From positions 7,614,587 through 7,678,586 of the forward strand of contig JADWOT020000010.1 of the NCBI GenBank assembly GCA_036345935.2: DNA of 64,000 bases. Direction: 5' to 3'. The position numbers and the translations under genes are program-made. Every line of letters starts with the position of its first letter. Within the stretch, counting starts at the first letter, position 1. The notes below the pieces were generated by a model, which did not search any database, was not told the origin of the DNA, and saw only the letters and a list, made by a program, of their open reading frames with translations. This DNA is from Taenia hydatigena. Lineage: Eukaryota; Platyhelminthes; Cestoda; Cyclophyllidea; Taeniidae. Of the stretch, positions 48,301 to 59,717 are shown in pieces.

Positions 48301-48443
48301 ATGTGCTGAGGATATCTAGCTGTCTGCACTTACACAGAGGAAAAGGACTTACTAAAAGAAGTGGTGCTGTGAGGCGGCCCCCGAACCCGGTGATCTGCGG
48401 TTGTGGGAGTCGCAATTGCGCAGTTCTTAACATTAGACACTGA
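45309..48443 (+). CDS. multi-exon gene, predicted membrane-anchored or secreted Cys-containing protein of unknown family
   Basis: A chain of exons with matching phases. (a) About 45309-45660 encodes a basic stretch, then a 19-residue hydrophobic segment (ALVLVNLLIIFLLLLLHVC), then VCYQETTYKEDCC. (b) A short exon ends at 45899 (AGAG|GTAAGT). (c) 46347-46493, (d) 46913-47032, (e) 47142-47204, (f) 47558-47644, (g) 47860-47892, (h) 47993-48024 and (i) 48189-48443 with the stop. Exons c-g have lengths 147, 120, 63, 87 and 33, all multiples of three, starting and ending in phase 1; h runs from phase 1 to phase 0 and i starts in phase 0. Acceptors are pyrimidine-rich (TCTACTTCAG, TTTTCTGTAG, CCTTCTAG, CCTTTTTCAG). 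Cysteines recur in small groups (CFIPC, RCRDQC, CGCGSRNC). The layout fits a type II or signal-anchored extracellular protein; the function is unknown. The start, the joins before c and the weak donor of e are the least certain parts. The Leu-rich end of d may be intronic. Confidence 0.7.
45326..45660 (+). CDS. transmembrane / signal-anchor exon of the multi-exon gene
   Basis: The frame reads a Lys-rich segment (VRKGKPKISTHVESKY), one hydrophobic helix at 45394-45450, and then an acidic, Cys-containing part (STWEDDVCYQETTYKEDCC). Basic residues before the helix suggest a cytosolic N-terminus and an outward-facing C-terminus. The first ATG in this frame is at 45460, after the helix, so the start must lie in an upstream exon or the helix would be lost. 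Candidate donors TTAC|GTACGA (after 45661) and CTAC|GTGACA are weak, so the right boundary is uncertain. Sequence from about 45665 to 45850 is a pyrimidine tract and probably intron. Confidence 0.5.
47558..47644 (+). CDS. short symmetric exon with an internal alternative acceptor
   Basis: The acceptor ATTTTTTTTTACTTTTCTGTAG precedes 87 bases read in phase 1 as CFIPCRLNSATSSSSSHSF and onward to ALESE, ending GAAG|GTTAGT. A second excellent acceptor, CTTCTCCACCAG, lies inside at 47624. Using it leaves only 20 bases (47625-47644). That shifts the downstream frame: exons g and h would then read IVVVISVAQKQ and TTRWIVVSWA, and exon i would end early at 48240 after LKKTYRGGKEAATTKI. The 87-base form keeps the cysteines and the long terminal exon, so I prefer it. 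Confidence 0.55.
48189..48443 (+). CDS. terminal exon of the multi-exon gene
   Basis: It begins after CCCTTTTTCAG and reads 84 codons from IEEDISWWKGSSDD through a basic, His/Arg-rich region (HRWLRRLANHVLR) to CGCGSRNCAVLNIRH and a TGA. The phase (0) matches the preceding exon at 47993-48024, which ends CCCA|GTAAGC. The four cysteines in the last 16 residues suggest disulphides, in line with an extracellular location. No AATAAA was seen in the 300 bases after the stop. An alternative frame in the first 52 bases is also open and ends at 48240. Confidence 0.65.
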   Translation: MEEDISWWKGSSDDKNMSNVVHGGGPNRHRWLRRLANHVLRISSCLHLHRGKGLTKRSGAVRRPPNPVICGCGSRNCAVLNIRH

Positions 48444-48771
48444 GCATTTTAAGGACTTCTGCCCTACCCACCCCCAATTTTTCCATGTACTTACACCAAG
48501 CCTTCCCCTCTCCTATCCTCTCTCTTCCCTAATAGAAGTGTTTTCATCCAACTGCGTCTTCTTGGGCGCTGCATTATGCACGTTTCATTAGTAAATGCCA
48601 TCCACTTCAATGGACACACTTAACCTCTCATGTCACAGTCCTTCACTGTGGTTAGAGTAGTAGACTTGCAGAGCGAGCAAGCCCTGGCTTTCTGCAAGAA
48701 GGCGGTGGGCGCTGAACCATTGTTTCTCAGTGGCTGTGTGATTGTGAGCGGCGAATGCCGTCGTAATTGAT
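48444..48771. other. probable 3' flank of the multi-exon gene
   Basis: CT-rich near 48500-48535, with no further exon and no clear polyadenylation signal. The dispersed repeat with the ACC microsatellite starts at about 48772. Confidence 0.35.
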
Positions 48772-49392
48772 TGGCAAGTAGAGCTGATTTCGACCAGCGC
48801 CTCTGGGAGAGTCATTTTGACTTGACATTATTAGAGACCAATCAAAAGTGGGAAATGAAGAAGCGCCGAGGTATCACACCACCACCACCACCACCACCAC
48901 CACCACCACCACCACCACCACCACCACCACCACCACCACCACCACCACCACCACCACCACCACCACCACCACCACCACCACCACCACCACCACCACCACC
49001 ACCACCACCACCACCACCACCACCACCACCACCACCACCACCACCACCACCACCACCACCACCACCACCACCACCACCACCACCACCATAAAAATTTTAT
49101 GAAAAGGGCGGCACCATGCAATTACCAAATGCTAGCCTGTTCATGTAAGGGATTATGGAGCCCTTTTGTGCTCACCTAGCGAACTCTGAGGCAATTCCTC
49201 TTTTACTACAGAAAATACTGAAGAAGCAACTGTGCTGGTACCATGAATTGGAACATGGTCGCTTTTGGTGATAAGAAGAATAATGTCATCAAATTGCAAG
49301 TACATACCTGCTTAGTGGACAGCGAAATTAATGTACGATGAAATCGGTGCGGTCGTGCAATCAAGTGCGGAATCAGCGACTCATACTGTGGG
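48772..49392 (+). repeat. dispersed repeat family E, copy with expanded ACC tract
   Basis: Outside the microsatellite this block is a reverse-complement match to 59296-59717. It runs from GGCAAGTAGAGCTGATTTCG through GAGAGTCATTTTGACTTGACA, GTGGGAAATGAAGAAGCGC and GAGGTATCACACCACC, then after the tract GGCACCATGCAATTACCAAA, GGGATTATGGAGCCCTTTTG and GGTACCATGAATTGG to AGCGACTCATACTGTGGG. Identity looks like 85-90 percent, so this pair is younger than the other duplications in the window. Confidence 0.85.
48878..49087. repeat. perfect ACC trinucleotide microsatellite, 70 units
   Basis: Exactly 210 uninterrupted bases of ACC. It gives artificial poly-Pro, poly-Thr, poly-Val and poly-Trp frames on the two strands, which I do not annotate as genes. 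The inverted family E copy has only about four units at the same point. Confidence 0.98.
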
Positions 49393-50759
49393 TGTGATGT
49401 GGTGTGGTGTGATGTGCGCCCACGCATGCATGAGTATGAATGCTGGATGATGTAGCTACAGCTTGGCCACCGCATGCGTGCAGTGAGGCAAGCGATGACT
49501 GTGTGGAAAGCGTGGACTTTTATTGTTGTGTTGCAGCACCAAATGCTCGTAAATGTCAGCGAAAGAATTTTCGTCGTTTTCACCGCTTTTCCTATCTCAA
49601 TGTGTGGTGTTGTTCATGCTGTCCATCTCGACGGAAGAAGTCACAGCAGATTCTACCCATCACCACTAGGCGACTTTTGCAGTTGCGCCTCCATCTTAGC
49701 CAAGTTACATGCTCAGTTATTTTCCCACTTGTTTAGAAGAAGCAGTGATTTAGTATTCTAGATAAATCGTTGGTATGGGCAGTAGAGTGGGACCTCAGTA
49801 AGTCGAGTAGCGTGCCTTGCTGACCCAACGTAAAATATTCACAAGATGCCCAAATCACTTATTTGAGTATGCTGACTGAACTAAGCTATTCGGATGAAAA
49901 TATTGCTGCTTATATGGTGATTTCTTCCAGCGTAATGCACCACCTGTTTGCCTCTACCCGTACAAACCATGAGGTCTGATGTTCTCATCACTTAAAATTG
50001 GTCATCGTAGGCTGAGTGGGGTGAGTCCCTTGCTGTTTGCTGTTTTGTGCGTAGACTGATGTCAATGGCGATGTTGGTGTTTGCCAATTCGAATTGCTTC
50101 TGCATATGCGATGGGATTGTTGCGTATATGCATGGTGAGAGAGATGCTGTGGTTATGAGGGGTGTCAAGGTCCCTCACGCACTCCACTAAAGCTAACTAC
50201 AATTAGCGAAACCTACAATGATTTAATTTGACTTACTCCATCCTGACAACTAAAAGAGAAGGAAATAGCATGACATAACCAAAATAAAGAATCACTAGCT
50301 TAGAAGGTGGATCTGAGCACATTACATGCACAACATATTAGACCCAAACATAGAATGATAACAGTTGCAAGGTCATGAATACAATTTAGGCGGCTTTAAA
50401 GTGTGCAGTGCTGAAAATTAGAATCTACTATACTAACTAGCTTCTAGTATTGCAAAGTTTTGAGAGACGGGCGTTGGTTGAATGATAACCGCGACCTTTA
50501 CGACCATATAAGTTTACTAAGTCAATGCTGTGCAACGAATGCGTGAGGCATGAACAGTGCGAGGATTGTGCTACGCCCTCTCTCATTTATGATGAGTCTT
50601 TCTGCATGCTGGTAGGCCTTGTTTTAAGGGTTCAGTCTAAACAAACCATGATGTAGCGTTGGGTAAATCGACTGCAAGAGACTAACATTGTCTTAAAGGT
50701 GGTGTAGTCACTGTCAGAAATGTACTGTAGGGAGTAACGTATTCAAGTTGGCACTTCAA
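49393..50759. other. no gene recognised
   Basis: Overlapping frames at 49440-49736 and 49474-49761 (plus) have no domain. No repeat partner was found. Confidence 0.35.
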
Positions 50760-51265
50760 TGCACTCGCACACTTCGGTGGTGATGGTTTGTCCTGGATTC
50801 AGAGGACGAGGGTATGGGCTTGACTTGTGGTGAGATTGATATTTGCCTGCCATATTCCATTCAGAGGCCATTGAATGCTGTAGTTAGTCATGAAGCCGCA
50901 AGGTTTAACTGGTGGTTGTCCTGTCATTTGCACACTGTAAGAGTTCAGTGCCTCCAGGTTCACAATCTGAGAAACAGTAAAACCTACAAATCGCAGAATT
51001 TAACTGAGCTCGTTTCGTGCTCTCTAATACTTTTCATTGTGATTGCTCGTGGATGTGGACACTTCGAACATAACTTAAAATAAAGGTAACGTCAGCTACT
51101 AACGGCGGAAGTTGGAAAGAATACAAACTTTCGTGTACCACTGCGAATACCAGTGGGACAGCCATCAAACTGAAAGTGTCGCGCTATGACTGAACGCAAA
51201 TACGGGTGCTGCATTTCCTCTATTTGATATTCTCAATCATTTTCAGTGAGGTTGGCAGCAGATTT

Positions 51266-51451
51266 TTATAGTGTTAGTGAGTCTGGTGGCCCAACCTTAT
51301 CTAAGATCACATAACCGCCAAAATCTCCAATGACGCCCTCGGGATCGTGTATTGGTATGTGCAAATCGCGACTGTCTCCAAAGAAAATTGCTTCAAACGT
51401 TGGTTTTCGCGTGCCTACAACAGTGAACACGAAGCGTCTTGACGAGGACAA
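51266..51451 (-). CDS. exon-like ORF of the tandem block, copy b
   Basis: A 61-residue frame, MSSSRRFVFTVVGTRKPTFE, then AIFFGDSRDL and GVIGDFGGYVIL. The copy at about 52400-52260 reads a related peptide (SNHLFSAATALRRPTFEAAY, then GMFGDFDVFL) despite clear nucleotide divergence. That conservation in one frame suggests past or present coding. I cannot name the domain, and there is no consensus donor at the end. Confidence 0.35.
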   Translation of the reverse strand: MSSSRRFVFTVVGTRKPTFEAIFFGDSRDLHIPIHDPEGVIGDFGGYVILDKVGPPDSLTL

Positions 51452-52257
51452 CCATCAGATTATGAAATGTTTTTCAATCCATGTGATGACAGCAAATGCG
51501 AATGGGAGCGAATGCACTTCTGCTTGTCGTTTATGGGCTGATAGTAAAACAATAACATTATACATCGTCTGTAGCCTTCATTCATCCCCTGACAGATATC
51601 ACTTTTAAGTGAGGACAGAGCTTTGATTAGACGAACAGATCGGACCAACCTTGTTTGTGTGATGGTATAGTTGCTTCCACGAAAGTACTGCGAGTACCGA
51701 AGTAATCAAATTTCACTGGAGTCATCGGTCGTGTGTGCACACAAAGGGAGACGACAATGGTCTGTCCTGGCCTCAAATCTGTAAATGAAAGAGAATAAGC
51801 TGGGAGAAAGGCAAAGTTGTCCTTGTCATGTGTAATCTAGAGTCCATTCGATGGGGTAGCCAACAATGCGGCCATAGGGTCAGCCGCTCCATGTAGGATA
51901 TTCCGAGGAAGACTATGATCCACACATCAGAGTGAGTACGTGCCTCAATAGTGTTAAGGAAGTGGTGAATCACCGTACATCTCTTTGCAAACGGTGATGT
52001 AAGTAGAAAAGTAAGAAAAAAAATTGGATTAAAATGAATAAATAGGCGTATTTGATTGCATATGGATAGGGTGGTGGCAAATGGAAAATCGACAAACATT
52101 CATCCAATGTTTAAATTCTAGTAGGTTCGCCATGTTGCGGAAAATGTGGGACAGAACTAGTCCGTGACTGTCGCCAAATGCTTGGTTAACGTCTTCATTT
52201 CCTCCAATTTACATTCCCGCGCATCTGCAGTGGGGTCAGTCACAGAATGCCAAGGAT

Positions 52258-52405
52258 CACAGGAAGACATCAAAATCACCGAACATCCCTTTGGCGCCCT
52301 TGAGTTCGTGGATTACTAGGTCCAATATATCAATGTCTTCGTGATAAGCTGCCTCGAATGTCGGTCTTCGCAAGGCTGTAGCAGCAGAGAAGAGGTGGTT
52401 AGACT
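52258..52405 (-). CDS. exon-like ORF of the tandem block, copy c
   Basis: A minus-strand frame of about 48 residues with RRPTFEAAYHED, DILDLVIHELKGAKG and MFGDFDVFL, ending in a stop. It aligns with copy b at 51266-51451. It begins with no ATG and is probably an internal exon or a relic. Confidence 0.3.
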
Positions 52406-52860
52406 GGTCGTCTCACCAAGTCAACGCAAAGCAGTTGCCATTTCATGTGTGTCAAATGCAGCATAGACTACGGTGTCTATGCAAGACGAACGCACCCGCG
52501 CCCTTGGTGTGAATGGGAGACGATGGGTCAGATTTTCTTGTGCATTCCTCAGGAGCTTGATTCTCTTCTAAATAAGTGCTAGTTTCCTCGACGCACACGT
52601 AACAAATGTCAAGACTGAAGAATCCACAGCAGAAACGCTGGAGTATGCTGCCAGGGTGACTCGGAGTCGGACTTAAAACCATACTTAGACGGCCTCTTCT
52701 GCCAACCATTCACTGGCCAGCCGATAGGCGCAAGCACGCACGTAGCATCTCTCTGTTGACCAGGACTTAATTCAGTCCATTCGCCATCTGGATGAATTGG
52801 CCATCGGCTGCAGACCACTCTCACACACATAAGGTTCTCGAAGTTTGAACTGTCGTACGA

Positions 52861-55800
52861 AATAGAATAACTCGCTCAGACATTTACACGTCAGGACGAT
52901 CTTCGTGGCTGCTTGACGTAGAGGATTCGCTACAATGGGCGCATGGCCTAATAAATCAGTGAATCCTTGATCCATTTCTGAGGAAGATTTAGCCAACTCA
53001 AAAGCCTTCATACCCAGTGCTCACTATCTTAGGCGTCTACTTCATAACCGTGCCAAGCAGCAATCGCTTTTAGCCTAAGTTTGTAGGCCCCACATCACGG
53101 CAGCAAAGGCCACAGAAACACCACCAAAATAGGCACGTCAAGATGCAAGAGTGTAAGGTATGGAGAAAGGATGAGACATACAAAAAAGCGTCTCCTTAGT
53201 TGGTGAAGTATGCACCTCATTTTCTTCTTTTCATTTGGTAGTAAACATCTACTGGATCCCTTCATATTTGCAGTGCGAAACCACCAGCATTTTTCGAGCA
53301 ACGAAACAACTTAACCGCCTTAATACGGGAACGGCAATTTGTGCTGCTCGAATGAAACATAACTATTGAGAACACAGCTTCGAATATCGAGCAAGAGCTT
53401 ACTGCAACATCCTCATCTCTCACTTCTTCTTTATTAACAGGAAACATTTAAGGTCTCGACAAAGTTTTTCAGCTTATTACCTCCCGTTATGCTTACCGCA
53501 GTGTCATGTTAACAGCCTTTAACAACTCCTGCAGCTTATTCACACCTCACTGACAGACTGGCAACTCAAGCACTAAAGGTGACCTCCTTCAAGTTCACAT
53601 TGCCAGCCTTTTGTCAACAAAGCTTTTAATTCAAGCCTGTATTTGGCACACACTGAAGAGTTTAATCTCACAAGACGACGAAGTTGAGTGACAGATATTG
53701 TTATGAAAACTGAAGCCATTGGAAAGCAAGAGAAGAAAAGTGGTTGTCACAAAATGATGTAACTAACGATTAGGTGGGCTAGTTGGTGCAATCGGCAGTG
53801 GCAGCTGCAGGGTTGTGGGGCGGTGCCAATCCAATCAATGAGCTCACATTTGTAAGCAAACACTGTGTATTTGTTTAAAGTGATTTGGCAGCTGGCAGAT
53901 TAATGAGTCAACTTGGTGATAACTGCAGAATATGGCCCCCGGGTGACCTGAGATAGGAGGGGGCAACTCGGATACCGGTTAAGGATCAAGGGCTTAACAA
54001 CTCGCGCGCAGCTCCCTTCGACGCCTTATTTGCGTCTTGATTTGTGCATCCTAAGGTTTCCTTTAGTTATATTTGCAGTCAGATGAAATAGAGGTCCAAC
54101 GGTTAGGCTTATCATGTGGTCAGCTCAATGTGCTCCAAGGCCCTCAGATTGAAGAAATCTCGTCTTCGCTGACGAATACACTACAAAAAGTGCGTGTTGC
54201 AAACTATGTACCGATAAGTGAGGGTGAATTCAACTTTGATTTCTCAAGCCGAACGGCTAATGCGAAATGCGTAGACGAGGTCGGCATTTGGTGTCCTACG
54301 GGTGAGAGTACGTGTGCACTAATCTGTGGAATCATGGGACAGGGCGTTCGCGTGCACGGTTTGAGACCGGCTAATAGGAAGTAGCCAGGGAGAATGAGGA
54401 CTACTTTCACTGCCTTTAGCGGTATCTGAGAAATAAGGCATAAAGACTGATTCGCCAAATACATGGGAACAAGAAATTGTTTTTGAGTTGCTGGCGTAAT
54501 AGCGAAAATATTATTGGGACTGTCAAGCGTGCACAAAAGTTGCATTTTACTATGCTGCGTACACAGCTCTAATGTCTAATGTGTCTGTTTTCGATGCTTT
54601 TAATGATGCGGAGACAATTTAACGTGCCATTGCCCTGTGTTCACCCACTGACCTCACACATCAATCACTACATTCAATGCCCCCAACTATCTCGACCGAC
54701 GCCTGGCTTTGCTGCAAGCTTCACTAGATGCTCTCAAGGAATAGGAGAACAGACGGAGACCACGAATGTGGCCTGCCGACTCCTAGTTTTGATGTGACCT
54801 TCATCAACAGAACAAACACATTTCGTTAGCATGTCAGTAGGGCAACAGACATGCTTTCACAACTATGCAAACAGGTAATATAGCCTAAAGCTCACGAAAA
54901 AGGGAGCAAGATTCGGCATTGCTCTCACCCTGTTAAAGAAGCAAGACCATGCAAACCAGACTTTCCATGCGGGCAAGTGACCTTGGTCCTATCGAGGTCT
55001 TTGCCAGACAATCATCAGGTGGACTTTAGAACAAGTGTGGAGGACCACTCCAATCAGCATGTGCGAGTCGAAACACGGGTGTCACCTGCATTTGAGCGCA
55101 TCATGGATGGTTAGTAGATTCTGAGTGTGGGTTTATATCGACATTGAGTATGTGCCTAAATGCATCTGGACGACTTAGTCCACTCATTCAGACAAGCTAG
55201 ATAGGAACTGATTGGCGGTGGGCTTTGAGTGACCATTGGCTCGCACCAATTACAAACAAAGCACGAACCACACATGAGGAGACGTGATGAGTGCATAACG
55301 TCTCCAAATTTGGTATTTTAAAGCAATTAGTGCATTTATTCGCGCCCCAGGATGTGTACTGAGACGCACTACGCCACTCCAAATGTGCCATTGTGACAAG
55401 GCTTGTGGAAGTTGGCATGCGTTGCGGCATGTAGAACAAATCCTTCTTAGTGCATTTTGCCTTGGTAAGCACTGTGAGACATTCCGAGGCACTGCTTAGG
55501 CATTTGGTAATAAAATGTGAGCTGATTTTAAAAGTGGTTAAATGAGCTTCGCAATTCCCAACTATCGGAGTCGCGTGTTGAAGATTTCATCGGTTGATAG
55601 GAATGGGGCGACTGGATCAATCGTATCAGTGGCACGTGTTTAGCAACAAGCCTGGGCTTTGGCTTAATTGTCATTTTCACATCGTGCAGTGGACAGGCGG
55701 CACTTATGAGCATACGACCATCAGGCTATCAAGTGCGGCGCTTTGACCAGATCCGATTCTGCATGCTCTAAATTTTGGAAGATTAGGCTGTTCTGCCCAA

Positions 55801-58800
55801 GGAGGATGATGAAGTGAAAATTGCGCATAATGAAAATGGAGAACTTCTTGGTGGATTTCAGCGTTTTGTTCTTTGATGCTGTAATGAGCTCGACCAGCAT
55901 GGCGGAGGACAAATGGTGAGTGCATAGAGTCCCAAAATCCATCCCTACAATAATGGTGGTATTACAAAGTGCGAACAACTCCCGCACTCTCACTAGACTT
56001 GCTGGAGGCAACTTTCATCTCTCATCATCCCGACTGACTCACTTGCATGTGCGGCACTTAAAGAACTGGTTGCACACATGAACATGTAACAATCAAGGGA
56101 TTAGGCACTCCCAATCGACTCGATTCGGTCCAAATTCGACCCGAACGAAATTAGATCCACTCTGTGTTCGTGGTAATATTTTGCAGCAAAAGCTTTCGTA
56201 TCGATAGCAAATGTTCAAACAAAGTTCAAATTCAGAGTGTATTTAGGAACACCTCAATGGGTGTGAGCAGTTCATTCTCTTACGACCTTGTGGAATCTGC
56301 CGGAATAGAGGAAGAATGATTATTTGTGTAAAGAATGCCTGGAATCCCACGAGTGCGGAAGCATCTTCACGCCATCAAAGCTGCAGTACAACCTGTTGTC
56401 GGCAGCCAACAAGCCGTCCGATGCCTTCGCTCGGTCTTTCGGGATGCAGGTGAAGCTGGTGAGCATGAATGCTATATCACACGAAATTCAATAAGGCTGA
56501 TACATTCTAAATGTGCATCCTTCAAGGTCGGCGAAGCTTTGTACGCATTCTATAACTCAACTGCTCTGTTGTATGAAGGAGGTGTTCAGTTTGGCGAATT
56601 ACTTTTGGATAACAAATCGAGTGACATATGAAGAGTTTTTAGACGTGGGACGCACAGTTCTGCGGGGTTAACTCTTTTCCTATTTCATCATCAAGCAAGC
56701 AGAAATGCCTTCGCATGTGTTTGTGATTTTGTCCTAGCTCATTGTGAGAAGAAATTTGCATCTTTAAAATCAATTGCAGGAGATAAGTGAGATAGTGCCC
56801 CAGAGTCACCTTACCACAACTGGTTGTTATTTGGTCATTGTGGAGTGCTTTAGACGGCAAACAAAATTTTGGCCGCCGTTTTTCCCAGATTTAAAACAAC
56901 CGTAGTGACTTTTAAACAGAAATGACTCTCTCGGGGACATCACCCGCAGCTCAGTTTGGAATGTGCCCAAACCTGCGGAAACTCCGGTTTCCGCAAGAGT
57001 AAGTGGTTGATTTTGACTAAGGCGCACAAAGTTGTTCTAAGCACTTCTTGTGTGGACAAAAGGGTTATCAGAACAAAGGCGCTACTGAGCCCGTTAATAA
57101 GTTTCTGCTTTTGGTCAGAAATGCGCTGAAGCACCTGATATAATTGCGAAGTGATTAGATGCAAGGAATAGACATTTTACTGCCCATACACAGGATGTTA
57201 CAATGCCATTTCAGCAACTGGGTCGTGTAAGTTAACGAAAAGCATTACAGCGCTAGGCATCCTGCACCGAGTCATAGTGGCGATCGAACGGATGAGAGTA
57301 ATTTGACGGCAAAGGCCTCGTGTGTAGGTGCAGGGAGACGCTAATAGTATCCAACCCAATGGCACGTGCTAACCACATTTATTGTACCGTCACAACTGAG
57401 ACCACGTTCAAACCGAGCGCATGATGCCAATGCTATTGCTACCATTGTCATCGGTGCTGTCGATGTCCATTCTGTCTATCCAGAAGCAATTTTGAGCCCA
57501 AACCTTTCCATAGATGCAACGAGTAATTTGATAAAAGGCACCAGGATGTAGAACAAACCAATTTGGTTAACCAATCATGAGACGAGGAAGTCAAGTTCTG
57601 CGTTAACATAAATGTACTCGAGCAAAATGCTCCACAAGGAAGAGAAAGTGGGTCCAAATGAAAGGTGCTCATTAGGCCGACAGAAGACACCAGAACAATA
57701 AGGATGACGCGCAAATATTGTCATAGTTGTGGGGAGTAGAAGCATAGAACATGCAACGATTAATCAGTTGCCATTTTATCATTTCATTAATCGGCTTAAT
57801 CGCGCAAACTACATCAATCGTGTCAATGAAATATGAGCTTCGTGTGCCATTAACACACCACATTCCTCTTTTCTCGGTGCTTCCACGCCTTAGTCTCGAC
57901 AATACCCTGCTGCAGAATATCCCTCATCCCACCTGTGCTGACTGCTTGCTCTTGCTGTTGGCAGACGATAATATCTAGAGAAGGCGTGCAAGAGTCATCG
58001 ATACCACAAGCCCCAACCATTTCGGCGTAATCGTATCCATCACCTCTTAACTCACTACTAGGGAAGTATGGAAAGGAAGGTTACAACTGCTGGGCCGGCT
58101 AATGAGCTGCTCAACAGAGGTAGCCACGACATTGCTGATGCTGCATATGAAGTACAGCAATGAAGTATGCATCATGAAGCCAAGCATAACAGCCCAAAAC
58201 CATCAATATCACGCATTCTGTCTACGTACAATCAAAAGTTATTGCTCTTTTCACACACTAACCTGCAAACCACTCAAATAATCAGTCGACTTGTCACCAT
58301 TAGTAAACAGTGAGATGCACAGTACACACCAATGGGACACTCCTCAACTACCGCCCACATAAGCCGCACCAGATTATTGCAGCGACTATTCGCGCAGCAA
58401 TACTGGAGTATTTCGTAGGCACCGACCATTGATCGAAGTCCACATTTGTTCACACGAATCAAAGCGAAATTGGAAAGGTGGCGAAAACGACGGTAACGCG
58501 TTCTCCGGCAAATACTTGCATTCAGCGTTACACAGCAAAACGATGGACAGCTACGCAATCCGGTCACTCATTGTCTGTCCCACCGCGCGTAGATTGTGTT
58601 CAAATTGTAGCAACATCCTCTGCCACCCATACACATGTAGTGTGGGAGCGCCCATCACACCACTTTCCTTTCATTGTTCTCTATAACTCGTTGCTCCAGG
58701 AGAATAGGTGAATGGATGGACGCTGTGGATATGGCCTTCATTTCTTCTTTGCGTCAACCTGGAGATGGATGCACTTCATCTCCGAGATGGTGGATGGAGG

Positions 58801-59295
58801 CATCGGATGTGACCTGCAGTGCTGTTCGTCCACGAATATGAGCCACATATGAGTCGCACACACTTAGATAGACCAACGACACGACCGCAGCACAGATCGT
58901 ACCCACTGCACACGCATCGCCTCAGACGCTGCGACCATAAGCGTCCGCATATGCATGCGTAAGGGCATGCTGGACACCCCTCTCCTATCAGTGTGGGCCA
59001 ATCGCAATTGGTGAAACGGCACGTGTTGTGACCTCATGCCCTCACACGACGTGGTATGAGTCACGACATCTTCCCCCAACTAATGAGTAGCATGAGTGCA
59101 AGGACCGCACGATTCACCACATGCAGATCGAAGTTGCGGTTTCGCCACGATGTTTTTTGCCTGAATATTTATCCATACGATGATGTGCCTATAAAGTGGT
59201 TGCGTTAATGAGCGAATCGTTGGTAGTTTGTAGCACCTGGCATGCGTAAGCGTTCGTGCGCAGATGTGTCTGTTTGTTACAGGAGTTACTTTCCC
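52861..59295. other. no gene confidently recognised
   Basis: About 6.4 kb of unassigned sequence. Open frames include 54073-54384 (plus, 103 codons), 54204-54545 (minus), 56335-56631 (plus, 98 codons from an ATG, opening MPGIPRVRKHLHAIKAAVQP), 55721-56011 and 57448-57714 (minus), and 58429-58686 (plus). None has a domain, a paired exon or a repeat partner that I could identify. The frame at 56335-56631 has the most protein-like composition and is followed by a stop with no splice donor. Confidence 0.3.
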
Positions 59296-59717
59296 ACAGT
59301 ATGAGTCGCTGATTATGCACATAATTGTGCAGACTCACTGATTTCATCGTACATTAATTTCGCTGTCCACTAAGCAGGTATGTACTTGCAATTTGATTAC
59401 ATTATTCTTCTTATCACTAAAAGCGACCATGTCCCAATTCATGGTATCAGCACAGTTGCTTCTTTAGTATTTTCTGTAGTAAAAGAGGGATTGCTTCAGA
59501 GTTCACTAGGTGAGCATAAAAGGGCTCTATAATCCCTTACAAGAACAGGCTATCCTTTGGTAATTGCATGGTGCTGGCCTTCTCATAAAATCTCCACTGC
59601 AGTGGTGGTGTGATACCTCAGCGCTTCTTCGTTTCCCACTTTTAGTTGGTCTTCACTAATGTCAAGCCAAAATGACTCTCTCAGAGGCGCTGGTCGAAAT
59701 CAGCTCCACTTGCCTAT
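59296..59717 (-). repeat. dispersed repeat family E, inverted copy without the expansion
   Basis: Reverse-complement partner of 48772-49392. In place of the 70-unit tract it reads GAGGTATCACACCACCACTG (minus strand), then CAGTGGAGATTTTATGAGAAG. The ends agree with the other copy: GGCAAGTGGAGCTGATTTCG at one side and AGCGACTCATACTGTGGG at the other. Confidence 0.85.

Larger units (their letters stand above)
50760..52860 (-). repeat. tandem exon-like blocks on the minus strand
   Basis: Two collinear copies can be traced about 0.95 kb apart. Each has a segment reading (L/R)-x-PGQ-x followed on the minus strand by a PTFEA-containing segment: copy b at 51780-51266 (LRPGQTIVVSL, then RKPTFEAIFF) and copy c at 52860-52250 (LSPGQQRDAT, then RRPTFEAAYH). 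A third partial copy near 50760-50950 keeps the LNPGQTIT segment and an IQWPLNG-like segment comparable with GYPIEW and GWPVNGW of the others. Frames are interrupted between segments, so these are either exons of one repetitive gene or decayed copies of one. The domain is not recognised. Confidence 0.5.

Noticed and set aside
48771..49128. Long poly-Pro, poly-Thr, poly-Trp and poly-Val open frames
   Set aside because: They are direct translations of the ACC/GGT microsatellite and have no coding context; the inverted copy of the same repeat lacks them.
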